Below, piece after piece: positions 17,004 through 24,198 of a DNA stretch of 34,562 nucleotides. Location: positions 1 through 34,562 of the forward strand of contig JAOUIN010000002.1 of NCBI GenBank assembly GCA_029883965.1, in the 5' to 3' direction. Below the pieces are notes generated by a model. That model was given only the letters and a program-made list of their open reading frames with translations. It was not told the origin of the DNA and ran no database searches. The position numbers and the translations under genes were made by a program. Every line of letters begins with the position of its first letter. Within the stretch, counting starts at the first letter, position 1. The stretch is from Betaproteobacteria bacterium. GTDB lineage: Bacteria; Pseudomonadota; Gammaproteobacteria; Burkholderiales; SG8-41.

Positions 17004-18152
17004 ATGATCCGCGATCCGGAATCTTTCAGTCTGCTGCTCGACACCGTTGAGCGCTTCGTCCGCGACAAACTGATCCCGCGGGAAGCCGAGGTCACGGCAG
17101 CTGACGCCATACCCGCGGACATCCTCGCCGAAATGCGCAACATGGGACTGTTCGGGCTGACCATTCCGGAGAAATACGGCGGACTGGGTCTGACCAGCGA
17201 AGAGGAAGTGCTGACTTCGATGGCATTGTGCCGGGCCTCACCGGTATTTCGCTCGCGCATCGGCACCAATACCGGTATTGGTGCGCAGGGCATTGTCATC
17301 GACGGCACGGAGGAACAGAAAAGCAAATATCTGCCGCGGCTGGCCTCGGGGGAAATCACCGGCTCATTTGCGCTGACCGAGCCCGAAGCCGGGTCCGACG
17401 CCGGCGCGCTGCGAACGACCGCGCGGCGCGATGGGGATCAATATGTATTGAACGGGGCCAAACGCTACATCACCAATGCCCCTCAGGCGGGGGTGTTTAC
17501 GGTAATGGCGCGCACGGATCTTGATTCTAAAGATGCCAAAGGCGTTTCGGCATTCCTCGTTGATCGTAATACCCAGGGCCTGACTGTCGGCAAGCCCGAT
17601 CGCAAAATGGGCCAGAGCGGCTCACATACCGCCGACGTCGTTTTTGATAACGTGCGCGTGCCGGCCGCCAACATTATCGGCGGCAAAGAAGGCATGGGCT
17701 TCAAGACAGCCATGAAAGTGCTGGATAAGGCGCGCCTCAATATTGCTGCGGTTTGTGTCGGGGCGGCCGGGCGTCTGCTCGATGAAGCGCTGGCGTACGC
17801 GCGTGAGCGCAAGCAGTTCGGCCAACCGATCGCCGAATTTCAGCTGATTCAGGCCATGCTGGCTGATTCCAAAGCTGAGATTTTTGCAGCGCGCAGCATG
17901 GTACTCGAAGCCGCACGCAAGCGTGATGGCGGCGAGGCCATCACGCTCGAGGCGTCGTGCGCAAAGCTTTTTGCCTCGGAAATGGTCGGTCGCGTCGCCG
18001 ACCGTGCGGTGCAGATTCACGGCGGTGCCGGCTATATGCAGGATTCGGCGGTCGAGCGTCTGTATCGTGATGTCCGCCTGTTCCGTCTGTTTGAAGGCAC
18101 CAGCCAGATTCAGCAGCTGGTGATTGCCCGGCATTTGCTGAAGGGTAATTGA
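17004..18152 (+). CDS. Acyl-CoA dehydrogenase
   Basis: 382 residues, a full-length FAD-dependent acyl-CoA dehydrogenase that introduces an alpha-beta double bond and passes electrons to ETF. The signatures are GSFALTEPEAGSDAGAL (FAD/substrate), RERKQFGQPIAEFQ, QIHGGAGYM and the C-terminal LFRLFEGTSQIQ. Glu364 in that last motif is at the position of the catalytic base of medium-chain type enzymes. The chain-length or branched-acyl preference cannot be read from the sequence. The gene follows the TctC receptor by 25 bases in the same direction. The following 132-base gap contains an operator-like palindrome and a promoter, so this gene probably ends its transcript. Confidence 0.92.
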   Translation: MIRDPESFSLLLDTVERFVRDKLIPREAEVTAADAIPADILAEMRNMGLFGLTIPEKYGGLGLTSEEEVLTSMALCRASPVFRSRIGTNTGIGAQGIVIDGTEEQKSKYLPRLASGEITGSFALTEPEAGSDAGALRTTARRDGDQYVLNGAKRYITNAPQAGVFTVMARTDLDSKDAKGVSAFLVDRNTQGLTVGKPDRKMGQSGSHTADVVFDNVRVPAANIIGGKEGMGFKTAMKVLDKARLNIAAVCVGAAGRLLDEALAYARERKQFGQPIAEFQLIQAMLADSKAEIFAARSMVLEAARKRDGGEAITLEASCAKLFASEMVGRVADRAVQIHGGAGYMQDSAVERLYRDVRLFRLFEGTSQIQQLVIARHLLKGN

Positions 18153-18186
18153 CCCTGACGTGGGTCCTGATCCAACCATTTTTGTC

Positions 18187-18202
18187 AGATTGTCGACAAT
18201 CT
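18187..18202. promoter_or_regulatory. Perfect 16-bp palindrome, candidate GntR/FadR-type operator
   Basis: AGATTGTCGACAATCT is a perfect inverted repeat. Its core TTGTCGACAA matches the TTGTnnACAA pattern common for GntR-family (FCD-type) repressors. A second, overlapping dyad, TTGT-TGACG-ACAA, lies at 18202-18214. The two sites sit just upstream of and over the -35 box of the promoter below. No gntR gene is in the window. Confidence 0.65.
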
Positions 18203-18204
18203 TG

Positions 18205-18233
18205 TTGACGACAATAGAGGTGGGCGGTATGCT
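18205..18233 (+). promoter_or_regulatory. Sigma70-type promoter of the carboxyltransferase operon
   Basis: -35 TTGACG (18205-18210), 17-base spacer, -10 TATGCT (18228-18233). The -35 lies inside the second operator-like dyad (18202-18214), the arrangement expected for repression by steric blocking. Transcription would start near 18240, about 45 bases before the carboxyltransferase start codon. Confidence 0.6.
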
Positions 18234-18284
18234 CCGACACCTGAAAAATGCGTTAAATCTGTTGTGAAACAAGGGGAATCCGTC

Positions 18285-19820
18285 GTGCCGTTCGAAAAAC
18301 TGATTGAAGATTTCAAGCATCGCACCGACGAGGTGCTGGCCATGGGCGGACCCGAAAAGCTCGCCAAACGCAAAGCCGAAGGCCATCTCAATGCTCGCGA
18401 GCGCATCGATTACCTGATCGATCCGGGGTCGTTCCTGGAGTCGGGCCGGTTTGCCCGCAGCAACCGGCCCGAGGTCAAACACAAGACCCCGGCAGACGGC
18501 AAAGTCGCCGGATTCGCACGCATTGCCGGCCGCGACATTGCGCTGGTGTCGAACGATTTCACCGTGCTCGGCGCATCAAGCGCGGTAATCAACATGAAAA
18601 AGATCAAGCATGTGAAGCAGGTGGCGGCGAAACGCGGCATGCCGCTGGTGATGCTGGGGGAATCCTCGGGCGCGCGCATGCCGGACCGCATGGGCTCGGC
18701 TGGCCGGGCGATCATTGCGCAGGATCCGAACGAATACCAGCGGCTGCGCGAATCGCCGTGGTGTTCCGCGCTGTTGGGACAGTGTTACGGTTCATCGACC
18801 TGGTACTCGGCGATGTCGGACTTTGTTGTGATGCGCAAGGGCGCGATTATGGCCATAGCCAGCCCCAACGTGACCTCGATCGCGATCAACAAGCCGATCG
18901 AGGCCGAAGACCTCGGTGGCTGGAAGCTGCTGACCGGTGTGTCGGGGCTTGCTGACATGGCGGTCGACACGGACCAGCAGGCGATGGATGCGATCAAGAA
19001 ATTTCTTTCGTACCTGCCCAGCCACTACATGCAGGCACCGCCCGAAGCCGGGGTTCCGGCCGGATCCGACGAAGCTTGCAGGAATATTTTCGACATCCTG
19101 CCCGAATCGCGCACCAAGGTGTACGACGTGCGCAAGATCATCGCCGCGATTGCCGACAGGGACTCCAGCTTCGAACTGAAAGAACGCTTCGGCAAATCCA
19201 TCGCCACTGTACTCGGCCGCCTCGACGGTAAAAGCGTCGGCTTCATTGCCAACAATCCGATGTACAAGGGCGGCGCACTCGACGCCGATGCTGTGCAAAA
19301 GGTCATCAGTTTCATGGTGCTGTGCGATTCGTTCAATGTACCGCTGATTTTCCTGGTCGATGTGCCCGGTTTCCTGATCGGAGTCGAAGGTGAAATCCGC
19401 GGCATGCCGGGCAAGGTCATCAACTGGATGAACGCGCTGAGTCAGGTCACTGTACCCAAACTCACGGTCATCATGCGCAAGGACTACGGCCAGGCCTACA
19501 TCAACATGGCCGGCGGCAAGGGTGCCGATGAAGTGGCGGTGTGGCCGACCGCGGATCTGGGCTTCATGGACGCCGCAGTATCGGTCAATGTGCTGCACGG
19601 CATCAAGCAATCGGATGATCCAGAGAAATTCGCCAAACTGAAAGCCGAAGTCGAGCGCGACACCTCGGCGTGGGGTCTCGCCGAACTGTACGAAGCGCAG
19701 CATGTGCTCGACCCGCGCGACACTCGCGCTTGGCTGATCCGATCGCTCGAAGTACACCGCAAAGGCATGAAAAACGGCGTCGGTGACCACCTGTTGCGCA
19801 ACTGGCCCACGAGTTATTGA
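18285..19820 (+). CDS. Acyl-CoA carboxylase carboxyltransferase subunit, paralogue 1 (CT1)
   Basis: 511 residues, PccB/MmdA-like carboxyltransferase with two crotonase-type halves. The N-terminal half has NDFTVLGASSAV and GESSGARMPDRMG (from residue 125; acyl-CoA oxyanion site). The C-terminal half has DVPGFLIGVEGEIRG, GKVINW and VTVPKLTVIMRKDYGQAY (biotin side). Ile406 falls where propionyl-CoA-specific enzymes usually carry Asp (GGAYDVM). GTG 18285 is chosen because AAGGGGA (18271-18277) is 7 bases upstream and it aligns with the start of the paralogue; an in-frame GTG at 18264 is less likely. First gene of an operon with TctC, CT2 and an enolase-superfamily gene. No biotin carboxylase or carrier is nearby. 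Confidence 0.88.
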   Translation: MPFEKLIEDFKHRTDEVLAMGGPEKLAKRKAEGHLNARERIDYLIDPGSFLESGRFARSNRPEVKHKTPADGKVAGFARIAGRDIALVSNDFTVLGASSAVINMKKIKHVKQVAAKRGMPLVMLGESSGARMPDRMGSAGRAIIAQDPNEYQRLRESPWCSALLGQCYGSSTWYSAMSDFVVMRKGAIMAIASPNVTSIAINKPIEAEDLGGWKLLTGVSGLADMAVDTDQQAMDAIKKFLSYLPSHYMQAPPEAGVPAGSDEACRNIFDILPESRTKVYDVRKIIAAIADRDSSFELKERFGKSIATVLGRLDGKSVGFIANNPMYKGGALDADAVQKVISFMVLCDSFNVPLIFLVDVPGFLIGVEGEIRGMPGKVINWMNALSQVTVPKLTVIMRKDYGQAYINMAGGKGADEVAVWPTADLGFMDAAVSVNVLHGIKQSDDPEKFAKLKAEVERDTSAWGLAELYEAQHVLDPRDTRAWLIRSLEVHRKGMKNGVGDHLLRNWPTSY

Positions 19821-19832
19821 GCAAGGCATTTG

Positions 19833-19885
19833 GCGCCTGCCCGGGGGCCGGGCGGGCGCAACCAGACTTCCCGCTGCCGTGCGGG
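19833..19885 (+). other. Strong GC hairpin pair between CT1 and the second tctC
   Basis: Bases 19833-19844 pair with 19848-19859 (12 positions, one G-T pair, 3-base loop), a very stable stem 12 bases after the CT1 stop. A second hairpin, CCCGC-TGCCGT-GCGGG, lies at 19870-19885. Neither is followed by a T-run. They could protect or process the upstream mRNA, or attenuate expression between carboxyltransferase and receptor. The next gene's site GCAGGAGGAAC follows at 19897-19907. Confidence 0.55.
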
Positions 19886-19911
19886 CCAGCCAACCTGCAG
19901 GAGGAACAACC

Positions 19912-20871
19912 ATGATCCGTAAACTATTGCTTGTCGCACTGCTGCTGGGCCTTCCGTTGTCGGCCAGTGCCCAGGCTTATCCGACCAAACCCATACGGTT
20001 CATCGTGCCGTTTGCACCCGGCGGCAACACCGATGTGCAGGCGCGACTGATCGGCCAGAAACTGACCGAAGCGCTGGGTCAGCAGGTCATTGTCGACAAT
20101 CGTCCCGGCGCAGGCGGGACCATCGGCGTCGAGACTGCGGCGAGATCCTCACCGGACGGCTACACCATTGTCCTCGCGTCGTTCGGCAACATCCTCGTCG
20201 GGCCCAATTTGTACAAGAACCTGCCGTACGATCCGGTGAAGGACCTTGCGCCGGTGATCCTGGTGTCGGAGCCGGCCGGACTGATCGTGGTGCACCCGTC
20301 GGTGCCGGTGAAAAGTTTCAAGGAGTTTGTCGACTACGCCAAATCGAATCCCGGCAAACTCAATTACGCATCTGCCGGCAACGGCACCTGGAATCATCTT
20401 TTCGCCGAACAGCTCAAGTCCATCGCGAAGATCCAGATGGCACATGTCCCGTACAAAGGTGCCGGACCGGCGATAAACGATGTGGTCGGCGGTCACGTGC
20501 AGGTCATGTTCGCACCGTTTCCCAGCGCTCGAACCCATCTGAACAACGGACGCCTGCGGGCGCTGGCCGTGACCGGGACCAAACGTTCGCTGCTGTTCCC
20601 GGACGTGCCCACGGTCATGCAGGCGGGCCTGCCCGATTATTCGGCGGCGAGCTGGTTCGGCATACTCGCGCCGGCCGGCACACCCAAGCCGGTTATTACC
20701 CGGCTGAATCAGGAAGTAAACCGCGCCTTCTCTTCCGCCGACATCAAAGCAGCCTATGCGGCCGAAGGCCTGGAGCCGGCTGGCGGAACGCCGGAAGACA
20801 TAGCTAAATCGATTCGCGAGGGCATGGCGAAATGGGGCCGGCTGATACGCGAACTCGGCATCAAACTCTAG
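19912..20871 (+). CDS. Tripartite tricarboxylate transporter receptor (TctC/Bug family), second copy
   Basis: 319 residues, secreted solute receptor. Signal peptide: RKLLLVALLLGLPLSASA, cleaved before QAYPTKPIR. Family motifs: FIVPFAPGGNTDVQAR, VIVDNRPGAGGTIGVE, SPDGYTIVLASFG, HVPYKGAGPAINDVVGGHVQ and PAGTPKPVITRLN. ATG 19912 follows a strong GGAGGAAC at a good distance; the reading frame is open further upstream but without start signals. It lies between two carboxyltransferase paralogues and ends 10 bases before CT2, so it is likely to import the substrate of those enzymes. The TctA/TctB membrane subunits are not in the window. Confidence 0.93.
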   Translation: MIRKLLLVALLLGLPLSASAQAYPTKPIRFIVPFAPGGNTDVQARLIGQKLTEALGQQVIVDNRPGAGGTIGVETAARSSPDGYTIVLASFGNILVGPNLYKNLPYDPVKDLAPVILVSEPAGLIVVHPSVPVKSFKEFVDYAKSNPGKLNYASAGNGTWNHLFAEQLKSIAKIQMAHVPYKGAGPAINDVVGGHVQVMFAPFPSARTHLNNGRLRALAVTGTKRSLLFPDVPTVMQAGLPDYSAASWFGILAPAGTPKPVITRLNQEVNRAFSSADIKAAYAAEGLEPAGGTPEDIAKSIREGMAKWGRLIRELGIKL

Positions 20872-20881
20872 GCGACACTTC

Positions 20882-22414
20882 ATGGCCTTTGAAGCCCTGA
20901 TCAGGGAACTTGACGACCGCCGGCGCAAGGCGCTGGCTATGGGTGGCGACACCAAACTGGCGGAGCGCAAAGCCCAGGGCCTGCTTAACGCGCGTGAACG
21001 CGTTGCCCGTCTGTTCGATGCAGGCTCATTCGTCGAGTCCGGGCTCCACGCAGTTTCCAGCCGTCCGGAAGACAAAGAGACGACGCCGGCCGACGGCAAG
21101 ATCGCCGGTTATGGCCGCATCGCCGGACGCGAAGCGGCCGTGGTGTCCAATGATTTCACCGTCAAGGGCGCATCGAGTGCGCAGATCAACATCAAGAAAC
21201 TGAAACACATGAAGGGGGTCGCGAAGAAGCGCGGCATCCCGCTGGTGTTTCTCGGTGAATCCACCGGTGCGCGCATGCCCGATGTGATGGGTGCCGGCTC
21301 CATTGGTTCCAAGGACGATCCGTACGAGTACCAGCGCCTGCGCGAAGTGCCGTGGGCGGCAGGCGTGCTCGGCCACTGCTACGGCTCATCGGCCTGGTAC
21401 GGCTCGATGTCGGATTTCTGCGTGATGCGCAAGGGCGCGATCATGGCGGTGTCCAGTCCGCGGCTGATTTCGATGGCCACCGGCAAGCAGGTCGACGGGG
21501 AGGCACTGGGTGGCTGGCGCGTGCACTCCGAAGTCAGCGGCATCGTCGACCAGGTGGTCGACACCGACGAGCAGGCCATAGACGCAATCAAGCAGTTCCT
21601 GTCGTACCTGCCGTCGAACAACATGGAGCCGCCGCCCGAGTATCCGGTGCCGGCGGGTTCGGATGACGCGATCCGCGATGTGATGAAGCTGATTCCGGAG
21701 TCGACCAACCAGGTGTACGACATGCGCAAGGTGATCCAGTGCATTGTCGACAGCGGCTCGATGTTCGAAATGAAATCACGTTTCGGCAAAACCGTTGTAA
21801 CCGCATTGGCTCGCCTCGACGGCAAATCGGTAGGCATCATCGCCAACAATCCGCTGTTCAAGGGCGGCGCCATCGACGCTGACGCCTGCCAGAAGGTGCA
21901 GGCGTTTTTCGTGCTGTGCGATTCGTTTAATATCCCGATTGCCCTGCTGGTGGATCAGCCGGGATTTTTGATCGGCATGGAAGGCGAGCAGAAGGGCGTC
22001 ACCGGCAAGGTCATGAACTGGCTCAACGCGATGACACTGGTCACCGTGCCGAAGATCTCGGTGATTGTGCGCAAGAGCTACGGTCTCGCTGTGACCAACA
22101 TGGGTGCCGGCGGCAATTCCGACGAGTTGGCCTGCTGGCTGACCGCGGAGATTAGCTTCATGAAGCCCGATTTCGGCGCCAAGGTCGTGTTCGGAGTCGA
22201 TCCGGAAAAGGAACCGGAAAAATTCAAGGACGCTGTGGCCAGGATGGCCAAAGGCACCTCGCCCTATGACATGGCCGCGATCTACACTGCGCAGGATGTA
22301 ATTGATCCGCGCGATACCCGCGACTGGCTGATCCGCATGCTCGACATCCATCGCATGCGGACGAGTGGCGGCGTGGGCGAGCATCTGATGCGCACCTGGC
22401 CGACGAGTTATTGA
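20882..22414 (+). CDS. Acyl-CoA carboxylase carboxyltransferase subunit, paralogue 2 (CT2)
   Basis: 510 residues, paralogue of CT1 along its whole length (both begin M-F-E-L-I with an AMGG..KLA.RKA.G segment and end WPTSY). The N-terminal CT half has NDFTVKGASSAQ and GESTGARMPDVMG; the C-terminal half has DQPGFLIGMEGEQKG, GKVMNW and VTVPKISVIVRKSYGLA. Thr405 replaces the Asp typical of propionyl-CoA carboxylase and differs from Ile406 of CT1, so the two may differ in acyl specificity or form a mixed oligomer. It follows tctC by 10 bases. No BC/BCCP gene accompanies it. Confidence 0.88.
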   Translation: MAFEALIRELDDRRRKALAMGGDTKLAERKAQGLLNARERVARLFDAGSFVESGLHAVSSRPEDKETTPADGKIAGYGRIAGREAAVVSNDFTVKGASSAQINIKKLKHMKGVAKKRGIPLVFLGESTGARMPDVMGAGSIGSKDDPYEYQRLREVPWAAGVLGHCYGSSAWYGSMSDFCVMRKGAIMAVSSPRLISMATGKQVDGEALGGWRVHSEVSGIVDQVVDTDEQAIDAIKQFLSYLPSNNMEPPPEYPVPAGSDDAIRDVMKLIPESTNQVYDMRKVIQCIVDSGSMFEMKSRFGKTVVTALARLDGKSVGIIANNPLFKGGAIDADACQKVQAFFVLCDSFNIPIALLVDQPGFLIGMEGEQKGVTGKVMNWLNAMTLVTVPKISVIVRKSYGLAVTNMGAGGNSDELACWLTAEISFMKPDFGAKVVFGVDPEKEPEKFKDAVARMAKGTSPYDMAAIYTAQDVIDPRDTRDWLIRMLDIHRMRTSGGVGEHLMRTWPTSY

Positions 22415-22420
22415 AAGTCT

Positions 22421-22457
22421 CTGCAAAACCGTCAGAGAAAGCCGGACGGTCTTGCAG
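22421..22457 (+). other. Hairpin between CT2 and the enolase-superfamily gene
   Basis: CTGCAAAACCGTC (22421-22433) pairs with GACGGTCTTGCAG (22445-22457): 13 positions with one A-C mismatch and an 11-base loop, starting 7 bases after the CT2 stop. The following T-run (22474-22482) is 17 bases downstream, so it is not a standard terminator. It may set the boundary between differentially expressed cistrons. Confidence 0.55.
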
Positions 22458-22488
22458 GGCGGTTCTGTTCTTCCATTTTTTTAAACTG

Positions 22489-23613
22489 ATGAAACCGATG
22501 AAAGCCGCCGATAGCCAACTCACCATTCGTTCCATCGAGGCGATTCCCGTCATTGTGCCGCTGCTGCACCCGATCAAGTGGGCCCGGGGGGAAATTAAAA
22601 ATATCGACAACGTGATCGTCATCGTCACGCTGTCTGACGGTACACAGGGAATCGCTGATGCACCGCCGCGGCCGACAATCTACGGTGAGACGCAGCAATC
22701 GATCATCACCATCATCCGCGATCATCTCGCACCAAAGCTGAAAGGAGTGGAGGTGTTCGACCTGACGGCGGCGTGGGCGGTGTTTGACCAGTACGCCGGC
22801 AACCCGGCGGCCAAGTCGGCGATCGACATGGCGATTTTTGACGCGCAGGCCAAACACCTCGGTATTCCATGCGCAAATCTGCTGGGCGGCACAGTGAAGG
22901 CGCTGCCGGTCAACCGCCGGCTGATGCTGGGTTCGAACAAAGAAATGCTCACCGAGGCCGAGCGCATGATCAAGCGCTACGGCTTCAGAGCATGGAAGGT
23001 CAAATGCGGCGTCGACAAAAAACGCGACATTTCTCTGCTGCGCGCATTGCGCGAACTGGTGGGCGATGATCACGAGATCACGATCGACTGCAACCAGGGG
23101 TACAGTTCGCAGGACTTGCTGGAAACTGCACCGTATTTCGAAGAAGTCAACGTGGCGCTGATCGAAGAGCCGATACCCGCACGGGACGGGTCGGGCAAGC
23201 GTTTTTGTGCTGAGCGTATGCGCGTGCCGATTTCGGGCGATGACTCGTGCATGACCCCGGATGACGTGCTTCATGAGTTAAAACTGGGCGGCATCCGTGC
23301 GTTGGTGATCAAATGTGCGCGCACCGGCTATACGCGATCGAGGCAGATCCTGGCGCTGGCACAGTCGTACTATGTGCCGGCGCACAATGGCACTCAGGCT
23401 GATATGCAGATCGGTTGCGTCGCTGCCGCGCATTTCGCCGGTACTTATCGCACACCACACGCGCATGAGTTTTCGAGTTTCATCGATGCCAGGGACCATG
23501 TGGCCAATGAAGATCCGGTGATCCGGAACGGTTTGCTCGAGCTGCCGCCGGGCCCCGGTATTGGCCTTACCCTGGATCCGCGCAAAATGAAGAAATACCG
23601 TGTGGATGCTTGA
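22489..23613 (+). CDS. Enolase-superfamily enzyme, muconate cycloisomerase-like
   Basis: 374 residues: mandelate racemase/muconate lactonizing enzyme family, which abstracts the proton alpha to a carboxylate with Mg2+ help. The N-terminal capping domain is followed by the barrel with the Lys-x-Lys motif WKVKCG (Lys170, Lys172), metal ligands Asp200 (IDCNQG), Glu226 (LIEEPIP) and Asp251 (SGDDS), and Lys275 in LVIKCARTGY on the opposite face. This arrangement is that of the MLE subgroup (cycloisomerases, epimerases, o-succinylbenzoate synthase). I chose ATG 22489 after the intergenic hairpin; ATG 22498 and a TTG at 22411 overlapping the CT2 end are alternatives, and no strong ribosome site decides. 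It lies last in the carboxyltransferase operon. Confidence 0.85.
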   Translation: MKPMKAADSQLTIRSIEAIPVIVPLLHPIKWARGEIKNIDNVIVIVTLSDGTQGIADAPPRPTIYGETQQSIITIIRDHLAPKLKGVEVFDLTAAWAVFDQYAGNPAAKSAIDMAIFDAQAKHLGIPCANLLGGTVKALPVNRRLMLGSNKEMLTEAERMIKRYGFRAWKVKCGVDKKRDISLLRALRELVGDDHEITIDCNQGYSSQDLLETAPYFEEVNVALIEEPIPARDGSGKRFCAERMRVPISGDDSCMTPDDVLHELKLGGIRALVIKCARTGYTRSRQILALAQSYYVPAHNGTQADMQIGCVAAAHFAGTYRTPHAHEFSSFIDARDHVANEDPVIRNGLLELPPGPGIGLTLDPRKMKKYRVDA

Positions 23614-23649
23614 CTTCGGAGGATGTGGCGGCTAGCTTGATTGTCGGCA

Positions 23650-23679
23650 ACACCGGCGAGGTCTGCGCTATTCCGGTGT
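23650..23679 (+). terminator. Possible hairpin terminator after the enolase-superfamily gene
   Basis: ACACCGG (23650-23656) pairs with CCGGTGT (23673-23679) around a 16-base loop. There is no T-run, so the terminator role is weak. A CATAAT (23698-23703) that could serve as a -10 for the lipoprotein gene follows; no -35 is evident. Confidence 0.3.
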
Positions 23680-23728
23680 GATCGCTCAAATAGCTCTCAT
23701 AATTGCGGTGCGCCGCAGGATCCCGTCA

Positions 23729-24106
23729 ATGAATGTTTCGAACCCAGACCGATGCACCATCCGCGGCAGCGCCGTCGTTGCGGCGATTGCTTCTGCGATG
23801 TTGGCCGGATGCGTCGGCGCCGGCGTGGAAGAATCCGTGTTGCCGATCCGCATCGATTATCGCTGCGCCCACAACAAGGTGCTGCAGATACAACGGGCGG
23901 GGGATGCCAGTGCCGCAGCGGTGCTCATCGACAACAAGCCGGTGGTGTTGCCTCGCGCCGACAGTGCTGCGCAGGAAAAATACAGCGACGGCACGTACGC
24001 GCTGTACCTCGATGGCGAACGTGCCATGCTGGAACAAAACAGCCGTGTCATCTTCGGTCCCTGTACGGCCGGACCGCTGCCCAAGGCCGTGCGCGAGCGT
24101 TACTGA
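23729..24106 (+). CDS. MliC-like lipoprotein (c-type lysozyme inhibitor family)
   Basis: 125 residues. A lipoprotein signal peptide with lipobox MLAGC (Cys28) directs it to a lipid anchor. The mature part fits the small MliC fold: an IDYRCAHNKVLQIQR strand, AAVLIDNKPVVLPRA, KYSDGTYALYLDGERAML and a late Cys (FGPC) that could pair with the Cys in YRC. Family members sit in the periplasm or outer membrane and block host lysozyme. The loop residues usually Ser-Gly and Lys appear changed here (AAQEKY; YLDG), so inhibition is uncertain. ATG 23729 gives a normal signal; an upstream in-frame codon at 23678 would lengthen it implausibly. Confidence 0.7.
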   Translation: MNVSNPDRCTIRGSAVVAAIASAMLAGCVGAGVEESVLPIRIDYRCAHNKVLQIQRAGDASAAAVLIDNKPVVLPRADSAAQEKYSDGTYALYLDGERAMLEQNSRVIFGPCTAGPLPKAVRERY

Positions 24107-24198
24107 CGCCTGAGCGTAGCGGTTCGCAGGGCAGGGCGCGCGGTTTGCCGATGCCGTTTTCGGGGGAATCAAACCCGGAGCACAATCCCTGTAAGTAC

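Noticed and set aside
20089..20100. ATTGTCGACAAT inside the second tctC as another operator
   Set aside because: It encodes the conserved IVDNR motif of the TctC family, so the sequence is explained by the protein; the palindrome is not extended as at 18187-18202.
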